A DNA stretch of 64,000 bases, taken from positions 1,922,001-1,986,000 of the forward strand of contig OZ251235.1 of assembly GCA_965240325.2 (NCBI GenBank). Reading direction: 5' to 3'. Origin of the DNA: Rebecca billardiae RCC1528. Taxonomy: Eukaryota > Haptophyta. The translations under genes and the position numbers were made by a program. Below the pieces are notes generated by a model. It searched no databases. It was not told where the DNA came from and saw only the letters and a program-made list of their open reading frames with translations. Position 1 is the first letter of the stretch; the number at the start of each line of letters is the position of its first letter. This document shows positions 51,901 to 60,503 of the stretch, piece after piece.

Positions 51901-52940
51901 GTTGGTCGGAGGCGGAGGAGGCGGAGGCCGCTGCCATGCTATGCACACTCGACCCCGAGCAGGGCGACGGCCTCACGCCGTGGCTGGGCGGCGCACGGCC
52001 CGCCGAAGCGCAGCCGACCGCCGACCGCGCCGCGCGGCCGCCGCCCAGCCTGCCTGGCCGGCTGCACGCCGGCCAGCGCGCGAGCGGGCTGTCCGCGGCG
52101 CGCACCAGCCTCGCGCGCACGCGGCCCCCGAGCGGGGGGCCTTTGTCGGCCGCGGCCGGTGACACGCCGGCGTGCGCGCTCGCGCGGACGGGCGGGCGCG
52201 GACCGGCCGCCGGCTGCCGCGCGGCTCGGTGCTCGCCCGTCCGACCCATGCCGTCGCTGGGCGGCGGGGCTGGCGCGCGCGCGCCGAAGCGACGCACGCC
52301 CGAGGCGGCAGGCGACGAAGACACAGACACAGACTTGGACGGAGGGGCCGCGGGCGCCGCGCGCGCGCGCGCGCCGCGCTCGCCCCTGCACCAGCTTTCG
52401 CCGCCGCAGGCTCAGGGCTGGTCGCCGCCGTCGCCTCTGCCGCACTCGCCCGCCGACACGGTCGCGGCCGGCGCCTCGGAGCCCGGCGCCGCGCTGGCCG
52501 CGGCCGAGCCCACCGCCGCGCGCGGCCACAGCCGCGGCGCCAAGCGCGCAGCGCGGGGCGCGCGCGACGAGGCGCTCGCGCCCGACGCCGCCGACCAGCC
52601 GCCGTCATCCGCCGCGCGGCCGAGGCCGAGCCGCGCGGGCGCCGTCAAGTGCAACCAGCTGCCGGAGACGCGCGCGCGGATCCTGCAGCTGGGGCGGGAG
52701 GGCTGGGCCGCCGGCGCCATCGACCGGCAGCTGCACCGCGAGCGCTTCCGCAACTCGAGCCACCGGCCGTGGCCGGCGAAGAACGACGGGCGCGTGGTCG
52801 TGCGCGTGCTGCTCAACCATGGCCTGCCCGTGCGCGACGCGTGCCCCAAGATCAGGGCGTTCGCCGCGGAGTATGCGCGCAAGAAGGCGGCGCGCGAGCA
52901 GGCGGCCGCTGCGTCATCAGCAGTGTCGTCGCGGGACTAG
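48981..52940 (+). CDS. RecQ-family DNA helicase with RanBP2 zinc finger
   Basis: 1319 residues, single exon. RecQ helicases unwind DNA 3'-5' in repair and recombination. Order: a perfect RanBP2-type finger (W10, C12, C15, N19, C26, C29; ubiquitin- or RNA-binding in other proteins); lobe 1 with LLPTGAGKSLCYQLPA (Lys117), TPLVAL, DEAHC (216-220), YGHDFRPDF and ALTATAT; an Ala/Glu-rich insert of about 160 residues (~311-470) encoded by a GGCGGAGGCG minisatellite; lobe 2 with GIVYCMSCKEAEAV, AAFYHGQM, ATCAYGMGVHAP and HQEAGRAGRDG; then a RecQ-C zinc-binding region (CELRRVCLYALGSAGCRRGQL ... CCDLCD) and a winged-helix-like part. An acidic Trp motif region (DDAWSGAEE, DDDSWSEAEE) follows. The last ~90 residues (from VKCNQLPETR, ~1222) form a compact basic domain resembling a recombinase-type HTH. 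Nuclear. Confidence 0.88.
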   Translation: MLRRLRETDWECRACGYFNDADECECDMCELRRPAAAEGEGATAEAAAAASAAAEDDAARARYGAAGGARFPWTDELRALARSVFGVPALRAVQEAAINCTLDGRDAFVLLPTGAGKSLCYQLPALLRPGLTLVITPLVALAQDQVDALRRRGVDARMLSGAMGEAARRDVLSSMEAAVPPRLLYVTPERVAQSAGFARRLRGLHARRLLQRVAVDEAHCVSAYGHDFRPDFLRLCDIRTAFGPAVPLLALTATATARVVAEVCAQLAMARPLLFRAPLDRPSLRYAVVPKGADSLAAIAALALQHGAGAGEAEAGAEAEAGAEAGAEAGAEAEAEAEAEAEAEAEAAKPAEAAEVVAAEEPQPEPEAAEVEAAEAAEAAAKASAAHAAETLAAAAGEEEDEARAAREARGAHEAAGERQAAPLIDHAAAAAATPASRPKPHAIAQSEPRPLAPRDGRWARSRAARAAAPRRGVGIVYCMSCKEAEAVSDALVRAHGVRAAFYHGQMEHAARQAVHAAFLSGEVAVVAATCAYGMGVHAPHVRFVAHFTMPPSLDALHQEAGRAGRDGRGATHVLFFAYADKPRLEALLRRSAAASGAEEAEARARAAAAALAHRLCELRRVCLYALGSAGCRRGQLLEQFGEEPLPLGPAGAHPPPGLPPGLAPPPAANRPDQPAPHGAPRRAAAAAAAQDEDEGGAPPWRERCCDLCDARAAGRARSVDVTAHARAALALVRELGRPCAPGYVAKVACGSRAREVLDAGHAELRHYGALRALRRAGAVRVLQLCAAHEVLAERSLPGMYGGAVSELSVGARAQLLEAGGLRLRLTTDERALCAPPERARRAAARPALARPAHPSAAAAAAHPAAAELGAAHGAALSDPSSGESGDFVRVRAAGRDRHHPSTAQAGSAAGARRCARLGLRRARALTSARGCALADAAAVCSAEASEAEEDDAWSGAEEAAEEAAEAEAEDDDSWSEAEEAEAAAMLCTLDPEQGDGLTPWLGGARPAEAQPTADRAARPPPSLPGRLHAGQRASGLSAARTSLARTRPPSGGPLSAAAGDTPACALARTGGRGPAAGCRAARCSPVRPMPSLGGGAGARAPKRRTPEAAGDEDTDTDLDGGAAGAARARAPRSPLHQLSPPQAQGWSPPSPLPHSPADTVAAGASEPGAALAAAEPTAARGHSRGAKRAARGARDEALAPDAADQPPSSAARPRPSRAGAVKCNQLPETRARILQLGREGWAAGAIDRQLHRERFRNSSHRPWPAKNDGRVVVRVLLNHGLPVRDACPKIRAFAAEYARKKAAREQAAAASSAVSSRD
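49915..50160 (+). repeat. GGCGGAGGCG minisatellite inside the RecQ gene
   Basis: In-frame purine-rich G/A repeat (GAGGCG units) encoding an alternating Ala/Glu tract between helicase lobes 1 and 2. The strand is nearly pure purine plus C at every sixth base. Confidence 0.9.
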
Positions 52941-52981
52941 CAGCTACTGCTATGATCGACACTCCTAGTACTACTACTAGT

Positions 52982-54305
52982 GGTTGTATAACCGCTCGGT
53001 TATGCGGGTATAACTCACCGGTAGCCCTCATGAGGGCGGGCTGGCAGCCAGGGTCCGGCTGCCTGGAGGTTTTCCGGTCGTCAAGCCGAGCCAGGCCCGG
53101 ATTGGGCGCGGGCCTGGATTGGCTCAGCAGCTTGGCAAGCCATGCGCGTCTGGGTGCGGCCGCGCTCGCTGGCTGCACCCGCGGCGCGGCGGCCGGCGTG
53201 GCTGCTCTGGTCACCGCTGCGCTGGTGGCTGCTCCTCCTCTGGGAGTTGTTTCTTCCAGGTGCGTGTGCGTCGGCGGTAGGCCGCCCTCAGCCCTCGCTC
53301 TCTCCACTCGTGCACCTGCCCTGCTTGCTCTCTGCTTTCGATGGGGGCGCCTCGGAGCCGCTTCGAGGCGTCCCCGTCTGCAATCTTCTCATGCTCTATC
53401 TGCTTTCGATGGGGGCGCCTCGGAGCCGCTTCGAGGCGTCCCCGTCTGCAAGCTATCTTCTCATGCTCTGCTTTCGATGGGGGCGCCTCGGAACCGCTTC
53501 GAGGCGTCCCCGTCTGCAATCTTCTCATGCTCTGCTTTCAATGGGGGCGCCTCGGAACCGCTTCGAGGCGTCCCCGTCTGCAATCTTCTCATGCTCTGCT
53601 TTTGATGGGGGCGCCTGGGAACCGCTCCCAGGCGTCCCCGTCTGCAATCTTCTCACGCTTCGCAGTCTCGCTTGCCTTCATCGCCTGGCGGGTGGGTGCT
53701 GCTCTCTCCTTCTCTGCCGCCTCCTCTGCAGTCTGCCGTGCACTGCTGTGTGTGGGATGCGACCTGCTACCTTATCTGACGCTACGCGTGCGTGTCTCGC
53801 GCCTGCTTCCCGCCTGCGCCGCCGCCGCCGCGCATGTTTTCGTGCCCACTGTCTCATGCCGTCTGGATCGTCCTTACTCATACAACCCTGCGGGGAGCCC
53901 CTCTGGGCCTCTGCCGCCTTCGGTCCTCGCGCTACCCCTTCGGCGGCCTCGGCCTCTTCGGGCCCCCGGCCACCACCCCTGCGGGGTGTGGCATTCCACA
54001 CCTCCTTCTGGGTGGAGGCCCTCGAGGCCTCTGCCTCCTGCGGCGCCGCGCTCTGCCCAAACTTGCGTTGGGGGGGGGCGTCGGCTGCCAGCGCCTGCGG
54101 TCTACGTGCTCCATCGAGTACTTCCTCTTCGGCGTCTAGGCGGTCATCGGCTTCTGTCGGCGTAGTTGCTCGAATGCATCGGCGAGTCCTTCCTGGTCGG
54201 CGTCGCATCCTGGACGGCTTCGGGGGTGTGACCTAGTCACCTCACGCGTTTATCAACGCGGCCCCCACCTCAATCTACTCTCATGTGGGTCTACCGAGTG
54301 AGTTA
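52982..54305. mobile_element. Tandem repeat element, copy 1, imperfect TIRs
   Basis: Starts GGTTGTATAACCGCTCGG and ends GTCTACCGAGTGAGTTAT. A subterminal ATAACTCACCGGTAGCCC (53011) is mirrored at the right end as ATAACTCACTCGGTAGACCC (inverted), giving imperfect terminal inverted repeats of about 28 bp. Copy 2 follows with no gap. It contains the five-unit hairpin array at 53343-53639 and a GC-rich part with many CCTTCGG-like mini-hairpins (53890-54000). No transposase recognised. Confidence 0.75.
53343..53639. repeat. Five-unit hairpin array, 64-68 bp period
   Basis: Hairpins at 53343-53375, 53411-53443, 53479-53511, 53543-53575 and 53607-53639. Each has arms GGGGGCGCCTCG and CGAGGCGTCCCC around a ~9 nt loop, separated by GTCTGCAATCTTCTCATGCT linkers. 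In unit 5 both arms change together (CCTGGGA / TCCCAGG), preserving and lengthening the stem. Confidence 0.9.
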
Positions 54306-54939
54306 TGGTTGTATAACCGCTCGGTTATGCGGGTATAACTCACCGGTAGCCCTCATGAGGGCGGGCTGGCAGCCAGGGTCCGGCTGCCTGGAGGTTTTCC
54401 GGTCGTCAAGCCGAGCCAGGCCCGGATTGGGCGCGGGCCTGGATTGGCTCAGCAGCTTGGCAAGCCATGCGCGTCTGGGTGCGGCCGCGCTCGCTGGCTG
54501 CACCCGCGGCGCGGCGGCCGGCGTGGCTGCTCTGGTCACCGCTGCGCTGGTGGCTGCTCCTCCTCTGGGAGTCGTTTCTCCCTGCCCTCCCACCCTGCTG
54601 GTTGCTGGGTGGGCATGGCCTTGGGTGCGCGCGGTGTCGGGGGGGTGGAGGCCCTCGAGGCCTCTGCCTCCTGCGGCGCCGCGCTCTGCCCAAACTTGCG
54701 TTGGGGGGGGGCGTCGGCTGCCAGCGCCTGCGGTCTACGTGCTCCATCGAGTACTTCCTCTTCGGCGTCTAGGCGGTCATCGGCTTCTGTCGGCGTAGTT
54801 GCTCGAATGCATCGGCGAGTCCTTCCTGGTCGGCGTCGCATCCTGGACGGCTTCGGGGGTGTGACCTAGTCACCTCACGCGTTTATCAACGCGGCCCCCA
54901 CCTCAATCTACTCTCATGTGGGTCTACCGAGTGAGTTAT
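54306..54939. mobile_element. Tandem repeat element, copy 2, internally deleted
   Basis: Left ~265 bp and right ~300 bp match copy 1 almost exactly. The middle ~750 bp (with the hairpin array) is missing and replaced by about 60 bp of unrelated sequence (54575-54635). The right end is 53 bp upstream of the Sel1-MYND start codon. Confidence 0.8.
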
Positions 54940-54992
54940 AGTCGTGGCCTAGCGTTAATTAGCAAACTGCTTTTCGGGCGACGATCGGGCTC

Positions 54993-56510
54993 ATGGCGAA
55001 CGCTTCCGCGGCGGTCAGTCTCCTCCAGCGCAAGTCGGGGCGCGGCGACGCGCGTGCGACGTTCCTTCTGGCGCAGCGGGCTGAGGAGGGCGACGGCATC
55101 GCGCAGGACGGGCGCGACGCCTTTCGCCTGTACACCCTCGCCGCTGAGCGCGGCTTTGCCGATGCGCAGCTGAGGATGGGCGACATCTGCGCGACAGGCG
55201 CGCTTGGTCAGCCCGTGGACCTCGAGGCAGCCGCGCGCTGGTACCGGCTGGGGGCCGAGCAGGGCTGTGCTCAAGCGCAGTGCAATATGGGCGTGTGCTA
55301 CAAGCTTGGCGAGGGTGTGCAGCAGGATTTGGGCGAGGCAGTGCGCTGGTACCGGCTGGCGGCCGAGCAGGGCGTTGCTGAAGCGCAGTACAATCTGGGC
55401 GCGTGCCACGCGAAAGGCGAGGGTGTGCAGCAGGATCGGGGCGAGGCGGTGCGCTGGTACCGGCTGGCGGCCGAGCAGGGCGTTGCTGCAGCGCAGCTCA
55501 ATATGGCCCTGTGCCACGCGAAAGGCGATGGTGTGCAGCAGGATTGGGGCGAGGCGGTGCGCTGGTACCGGCTGGCGGCCGAGCAGGGCGTTGCTGCAGC
55601 GCAGTACCGTCTGGGCCTGTGCTACCAGCGTGGCGAGGGTGTGCAGCAGGACTTGGGCCAGGCAGCGCGCTGGTACCGGCTGGCGGCCGAGCAGGGCGAT
55701 ACTGAAGCGCAGTACAATCTGGGCCTGAGCTACGCGCGTGGCGAGGGAGTGCAGCAGGATTGGGGCGAGGCAGCGCGCTGGTACCGGCTGGCGGCCGAGC
55801 AGGGCTTTGCTCAAGCGCAGTGCAATATGGGCGTGTGCTACAAGCGTGGCGAGGGAGTGCAGCAGGATTGGGGCGAGGCAGCGCGCTGGTTCCGGCTGGC
55901 GGCCGAGCAGGGCGATACTGAAGCGCAGTACAATCTGGGCCTGAGCTACGCGCGTGGCGAGGGTGTGCAGCAGGATTGGGGCGAGGCAGCGCGCTGGTTC
56001 CGGCTGGCGGCCGAGCAGGGCGTTGCTGCAGCGCAGTACAATCTGGGCGCGTGCTACGTGAAAGGCGAGGGCGTGCAGCATGATTTGGGCGAGGCGGTGC
56101 GCTGGTACCGCCTGGCTGCTGCTGGCGGGAGCGCACGCGCGAATGTCTCGCCGGGGTCGATGACGCTGTCGGGCGTGGGAGTGGAATTTGACGTGGAGGA
56201 GGGAGCACGGCTGCTGCGCAGTGGCCTAGAGCTCGATCCCGACGCCAGAGATACCGTGCGCTTGATACTGGCTGGGTTCGCTGGAGAGCGCGTGGTGGTC
56301 TCCCAGTGCTGCATCACCTGTGGACGCACGGGCCGTGGTCTGAAGAAGTGCGAGCGGTGCCACGTGGCGGTCTTCTGCTCGCGTGAGCACCTGCGCAGCT
56401 CGTGGAAGGTGCACAAGCCCCACTGCATCGCATGGTGCGCGGCACATGCAGCAGGGGAAGCCTCTGCCGCAGCTGCGCCCGCTGCTGGCGCTGGTTCCGA
56501 CGAGTCGTAG
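54993..56510 (+). CDS. Sel1-repeat protein with C-terminal MYND zinc finger
   Basis: 505 residues, single exon. About ten Sel1-like repeats of 36 residues (consensus AQYNLGxCYxxGEGVQQD then GEAxRWYRLAAEQG) plus one degenerate repeat form a helical scaffold for protein-protein contacts. Residues ~439-479 are a MYND finger (CCITCGRTGRG, KKCERCHVAVFCSREH, HKPHC), another protein-interaction module. The DNA is a 108 bp tandem array (about 55250-56130) with repeats 7 and 9 nearly identical, implying recent homogenisation. Sel1-MYND proteins are common in several microalgae; a specific role cannot be given. No signal peptide or catalytic domain. The start gives the natural N-terminus MANASAAVSLLQRK. 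Confidence 0.88.
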   Translation: MANASAAVSLLQRKSGRGDARATFLLAQRAEEGDGIAQDGRDAFRLYTLAAERGFADAQLRMGDICATGALGQPVDLEAAARWYRLGAEQGCAQAQCNMGVCYKLGEGVQQDLGEAVRWYRLAAEQGVAEAQYNLGACHAKGEGVQQDRGEAVRWYRLAAEQGVAAAQLNMALCHAKGDGVQQDWGEAVRWYRLAAEQGVAAAQYRLGLCYQRGEGVQQDLGQAARWYRLAAEQGDTEAQYNLGLSYARGEGVQQDWGEAARWYRLAAEQGFAQAQCNMGVCYKRGEGVQQDWGEAARWFRLAAEQGDTEAQYNLGLSYARGEGVQQDWGEAARWFRLAAEQGVAAAQYNLGACYVKGEGVQHDLGEAVRWYRLAAAGGSARANVSPGSMTLSGVGVEFDVEEGARLLRSGLELDPDARDTVRLILAGFAGERVVVSQCCITCGRTGRGLKKCERCHVAVFCSREHLRSSWKVHKPHCIAWCAAHAAGEASAAAAPAAGAGSDES

Positions 56511-57457
56511 TCCGCCCCGATACGAACGGCATCAGCGGCTCTGAGTCTGGCTCCGGTTGACCCCTGGCCCTGGCCCTGGCCCTGCCAGTCCGGTCATAGA
56601 AACCGGGCGGCGTACCGAGAATGATCATCGCATTCAGAGACTGCGGCCGAATGAACGCCCGAAGTGTCCCGCCACAGCCTGGCCCCAAGTGCCGGGGAGT
56701 GCGGCCCCGAGTTCCGGCGATTAGTAGGCATGAATGGCCTGTGATTATAGTGTGAATATATATATATATATAGAATAATTAATATACACATTAGAATACG
56801 CGTATAGTGCCACGAGGGTGTAGTGAATATTTTTAATAAAAGCCTGATTATATATTCATATTATACATATATTATTTTCATAGCTATTTGCCCAGTCCGG
56901 TGACATATTTCCAATAGCTACGGGTGCATCCGGAATATCGCTCCCGGACCGTGTTCTGACCAGAATCTGAAATGGGCAAACACATAGTAAAAATAGATGA
57001 GTCCGCTCAGAGCAGCGCACTTTACCTGGTGGGCCTGACGACGTCGACGACGATGACATCAACATCAATATAACCCTGGCGACCAGGCATCAACGTGCTC
57101 ACACCGCACCATTCTCGCCTGCCTGAGCTGTGTGCGTCTCTTATTATATATATATATATATATATATATTCTTAATCGTAGTCAACGTCCGCACTGCTGC
57201 AAGCTTCGACCAGTACCACGACAGACGTCGAATCAGGAGAGCTGCGCCCTCGTGCCAGTCGTGCCTGTGTCCGTCATCGTTATTTCAATATAATCATAGA
57301 GTACGTTAGTCGTAAGCTATAGACCGCGAGTATATACGTACTAGTTACGTTCCGGCGGATCTTATGCGGCCCGCGGTGCAGGGCGGAGCGCGTAGATGGA
57401 GCCCCGCCGGGGGCCCTCACTACGTAGTGTCAACTGAAAGCGCGCAGATCATGTGTG

Positions 57458-57715
<258 letters not shown>

Positions 57716-57877
57716 ATCATGCATCATCGTCAGGCAAAGAAATAATAAATAACTTAAGAAAAGGGCGCGGGACGGGGGCGGACTGACGATTTTGATGCTG
57801 ATCGGAGGGCTGTTGTCAGAGGACGACCGTCGTCAGTCGTATCGTGAGATCCGTCGCGCGATTTTCCGAGGGGTATA

Positions 57878-57985
57878 CTCATTCTATGATTTAACGACAC
57901 AGGTAGGACGACGCGGGTCTCCTGATTCGTCGGCGGCGGCAGTGCCCGATCGTCGACACGAAGTCGGCGTTGGTCGGGCAGAGCA
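57878..57985 (-). repeat. SINE-like repeat, ~105 bp
   Basis: TTCTATGATTTAACGACACAGG, then CGCGGGTCTCCTGATTCG and GCAGTGCCCGATCGTCGAC; near copy of 36219-36310. Confidence 0.8.
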
Positions 57986-58089
57986 TAGCCTGCACCGCGA
58001 TCGTAAAGCTTGCCAGCGCGGCCTTGACTCTTGAGCTCAGAGCTGCTGGAGCGCGATACTTATTGATACTAGACTCTATATATTCATAA

Positions 58090-58135
58090 CATCGATCATA
58101 CTTATTTCCGTACGGAAATAAGTATATGATCGATG
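58090..58135. repeat. Imperfect palindrome, 22/24 bp arms
   Basis: CATCGATCATACTTATTTCC mirrored around a central CCGTACGG; the right arm has a 2 bp AT insertion. In an AT-rich stretch with no gene. Confidence 0.9.
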
Positions 58136-58267
58136 TGATGAATAGTACGACTGATTCTCACAGCAGGCGTCAGGCGGACTCAGGCTGCGTCCTGATCGAG
58201 ACGCGCGACGATATATTACCGCCATTTATAATATTATATATATATATATATGATTATCTGATGCTGA

Positions 58268-58318
58268 TGCTACAGCTTGCTGACTTTGACGCCTGCCCGT
58301 TGCATACCACGTCGTTAA
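58268..58318 (+). repeat. Repeat end, inverse of 40467
   Basis: Reverse complement of the ATTAACGACGTGGTATGC block at 40467-40510, followed by TATATAC. Read this way the element ends in ACCACGTCGTTAA plus a TA tail. Confidence 0.75.
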
Positions 58319-60503
58319 TATATACGACATGTAGCGCGTAGTTTAGTCATATATATATATTCTAACTCTAAGTCGGGATTCCGTGAGTAATTAATGAATG
58401 TGAACACAGTGAACAAAAACGGGATTATCGTTACCGTAACCCGTCCGAGGCGTCCGACACGAGCCGATTTTCGGGGAAATTCTCGCGCGGGCCGCACGAG
58501 CGCACAGACGACGCTACGGTGGTCGCGCAGGCGCCTGGCGAGTGCCCCGGGCATGGGACTGCAACATCCCACCCAGCCTCCCCATCCCTCCGCCCCTCTC
58601 TGCCTCGCCGGGTTGCACGCGGCTGGCCGGTCACGTAGCTCGTGGTGAGCCATTCGTGAGCGTGGAGCCCTGCTGCTCAGTGCGGCGATGCAGCGAGGCG
58701 AAGCGGCGCGTAAGATGGCGCATCTTACTCCGAATGCAGTCTGCTGCCAGCACAGCCGCCCTCGCCGGAGTGCCTGGTCGTCACCTTCGTTGTGTGCACC
58801 TGTCGCGCGCTGCTGTGAACAAGCGAAGTCTCAGGCCTCCCTGGAGCCATTCAAACACGCTCGTCCTCGACGAGGCGTGCGCGAGGCACCGCGCGAGCGC
58901 GGGAGCGGCCCTTCCTAGCATACTCCTGCACGGCCATCCACCTCGCCACAGCCTGCCATGTCACACTCCTCCCCGCACGCAGTGCTCGCATGCCGCGTGC
59001 AAGTCGGTCGACTGACCTGGTAGGAGGGTGCACAGAAATATTCGACTGCGAGGAGACGGCAGCGAGCCCACGCGCGCGGCGCCGTCCCACGCTTCATTGT
59101 GCTGTTCTAGACCAGTCGCGCGCCCGCGGCACCGCGCCCGCCATCTCCGCGTCGCGTGCCAGTCCACGCCGCGCGCGTGGCTCTCGACGTGTGCGTCGAG
59201 GGCGTCGTGCGTCCGATTCGTACCCGCATGTATTCAACAAACACGACAAATCGCTGAGCTGAACGCACCTCGTCGCGCGATGGCATGGTCGCGCTGTGTG
59301 ACGTCGCTCGCCGCAGGAAATTCGGTACGCGACGAGAGCACGGCGCACGCGCTCGGCGCGGCGTGGGAGGCGGGGCGGTGGTGTCCTCGAGCCATCCCGC
59401 CCGCGCCGCAGTGCGCCAGCCGCCACCTCGCCGCGCCGTGGCCCATGCCGCGCGGCAGGTGTCGACCAGATCGACCTTGCCGCCCAAAAGAGGGCCGCAC
59501 CGGAAATTCTGTATTTGTTGAATACAGACTTACCCACGTGCCCGCGATGCGGCGGCGCCTGTGGCGGCGGCGTGGCGCGGCGGCGGCGGCGCGGGCAGCC
59601 TGACGGGCCAGATAGGGCGCGCCAGGTCGGGGCGATCGTGATGGGATGGTTCCATACGCATCAGTGCGTGCTCCTGTGCATCTCAAGAGCGCGCTGGGCG
59701 CCCTCTCTCGCGCCTATGCCCATCCCACGCGGTCTGAGAAGCCTCTGTTTGGACACCGTTGGCTGCGCGCTCGGTCGTGGCTGCCCGGCGGGTCGGAGAG
59801 GTCGAGGCGAGCCGGGTCGTTCGCGACGGACGATGCCTATGGGTCATGGCGAGTGCCAGCACGCAGCTCGGGCGCGCGCCCGGCGCCTCCTCGCCGCGCT
59901 ACATCCACACCAAGATCTGGCCCAAAAACAGGCTTCAAGAGCGAAAGTCAGTCTGGGAGCTGCTCAGGCCGCTGTGTGCGGTTTGGCGGCGTACAAACTT
60001 GTGGAGCGGGTGCCCACATGGGTTGAGCACAATGCTATAGAACGTTTTTCCGCGAAACACCACTTCCTCGCCTCTCCGCGCGCGTGCCGCGCGGCCCCCG
60101 TGAAGTCATCTTAACAGCTCACGTGTGGCCGCCCGTGGAGCGAGGGTGGGCGAGGAGGGGCGGGCGAGGGTGACGCCGCCCCGGGGAACCGCCTTGGTAA
60201 GCCGGCCGACGCCTCGCAGCCCCCCTCGCGGCAAAAATGCGCGCACGCCCGCCGCTCGGAGCGCGCCATCGATTCGAATGGGCGTGCGCACGAACGACCA
60301 TGCTCAACGGGCTTCGGCCCGATCTTTCTCCACTGTGGCGGCGCGAAGTGCCGCGAACGGGGCATGAAAAAAATTCCAGCGCATCCCCACTGGGCGGAAG
60401 CGCGGACGGGTTACGGTAACGCCGAAAATCGATTTCTTTACTGTGAACCCGACTGTGTGCGGCAAGCCCGCGTCAATGGGACCGCCCCGTAGTAATATGG
60501 TCA

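Noticed and set aside
53343-53639. CRISPR array
   Set aside because: Repeat and linker are both conserved, the spacers are not unique, no cas genes, and the genome is eukaryotic.
59515-60114. Possible gene in the 59.5-60.1 kb region
   Set aside because: Overlapping frames of similar length with no domain, biased composition and no supporting start context.
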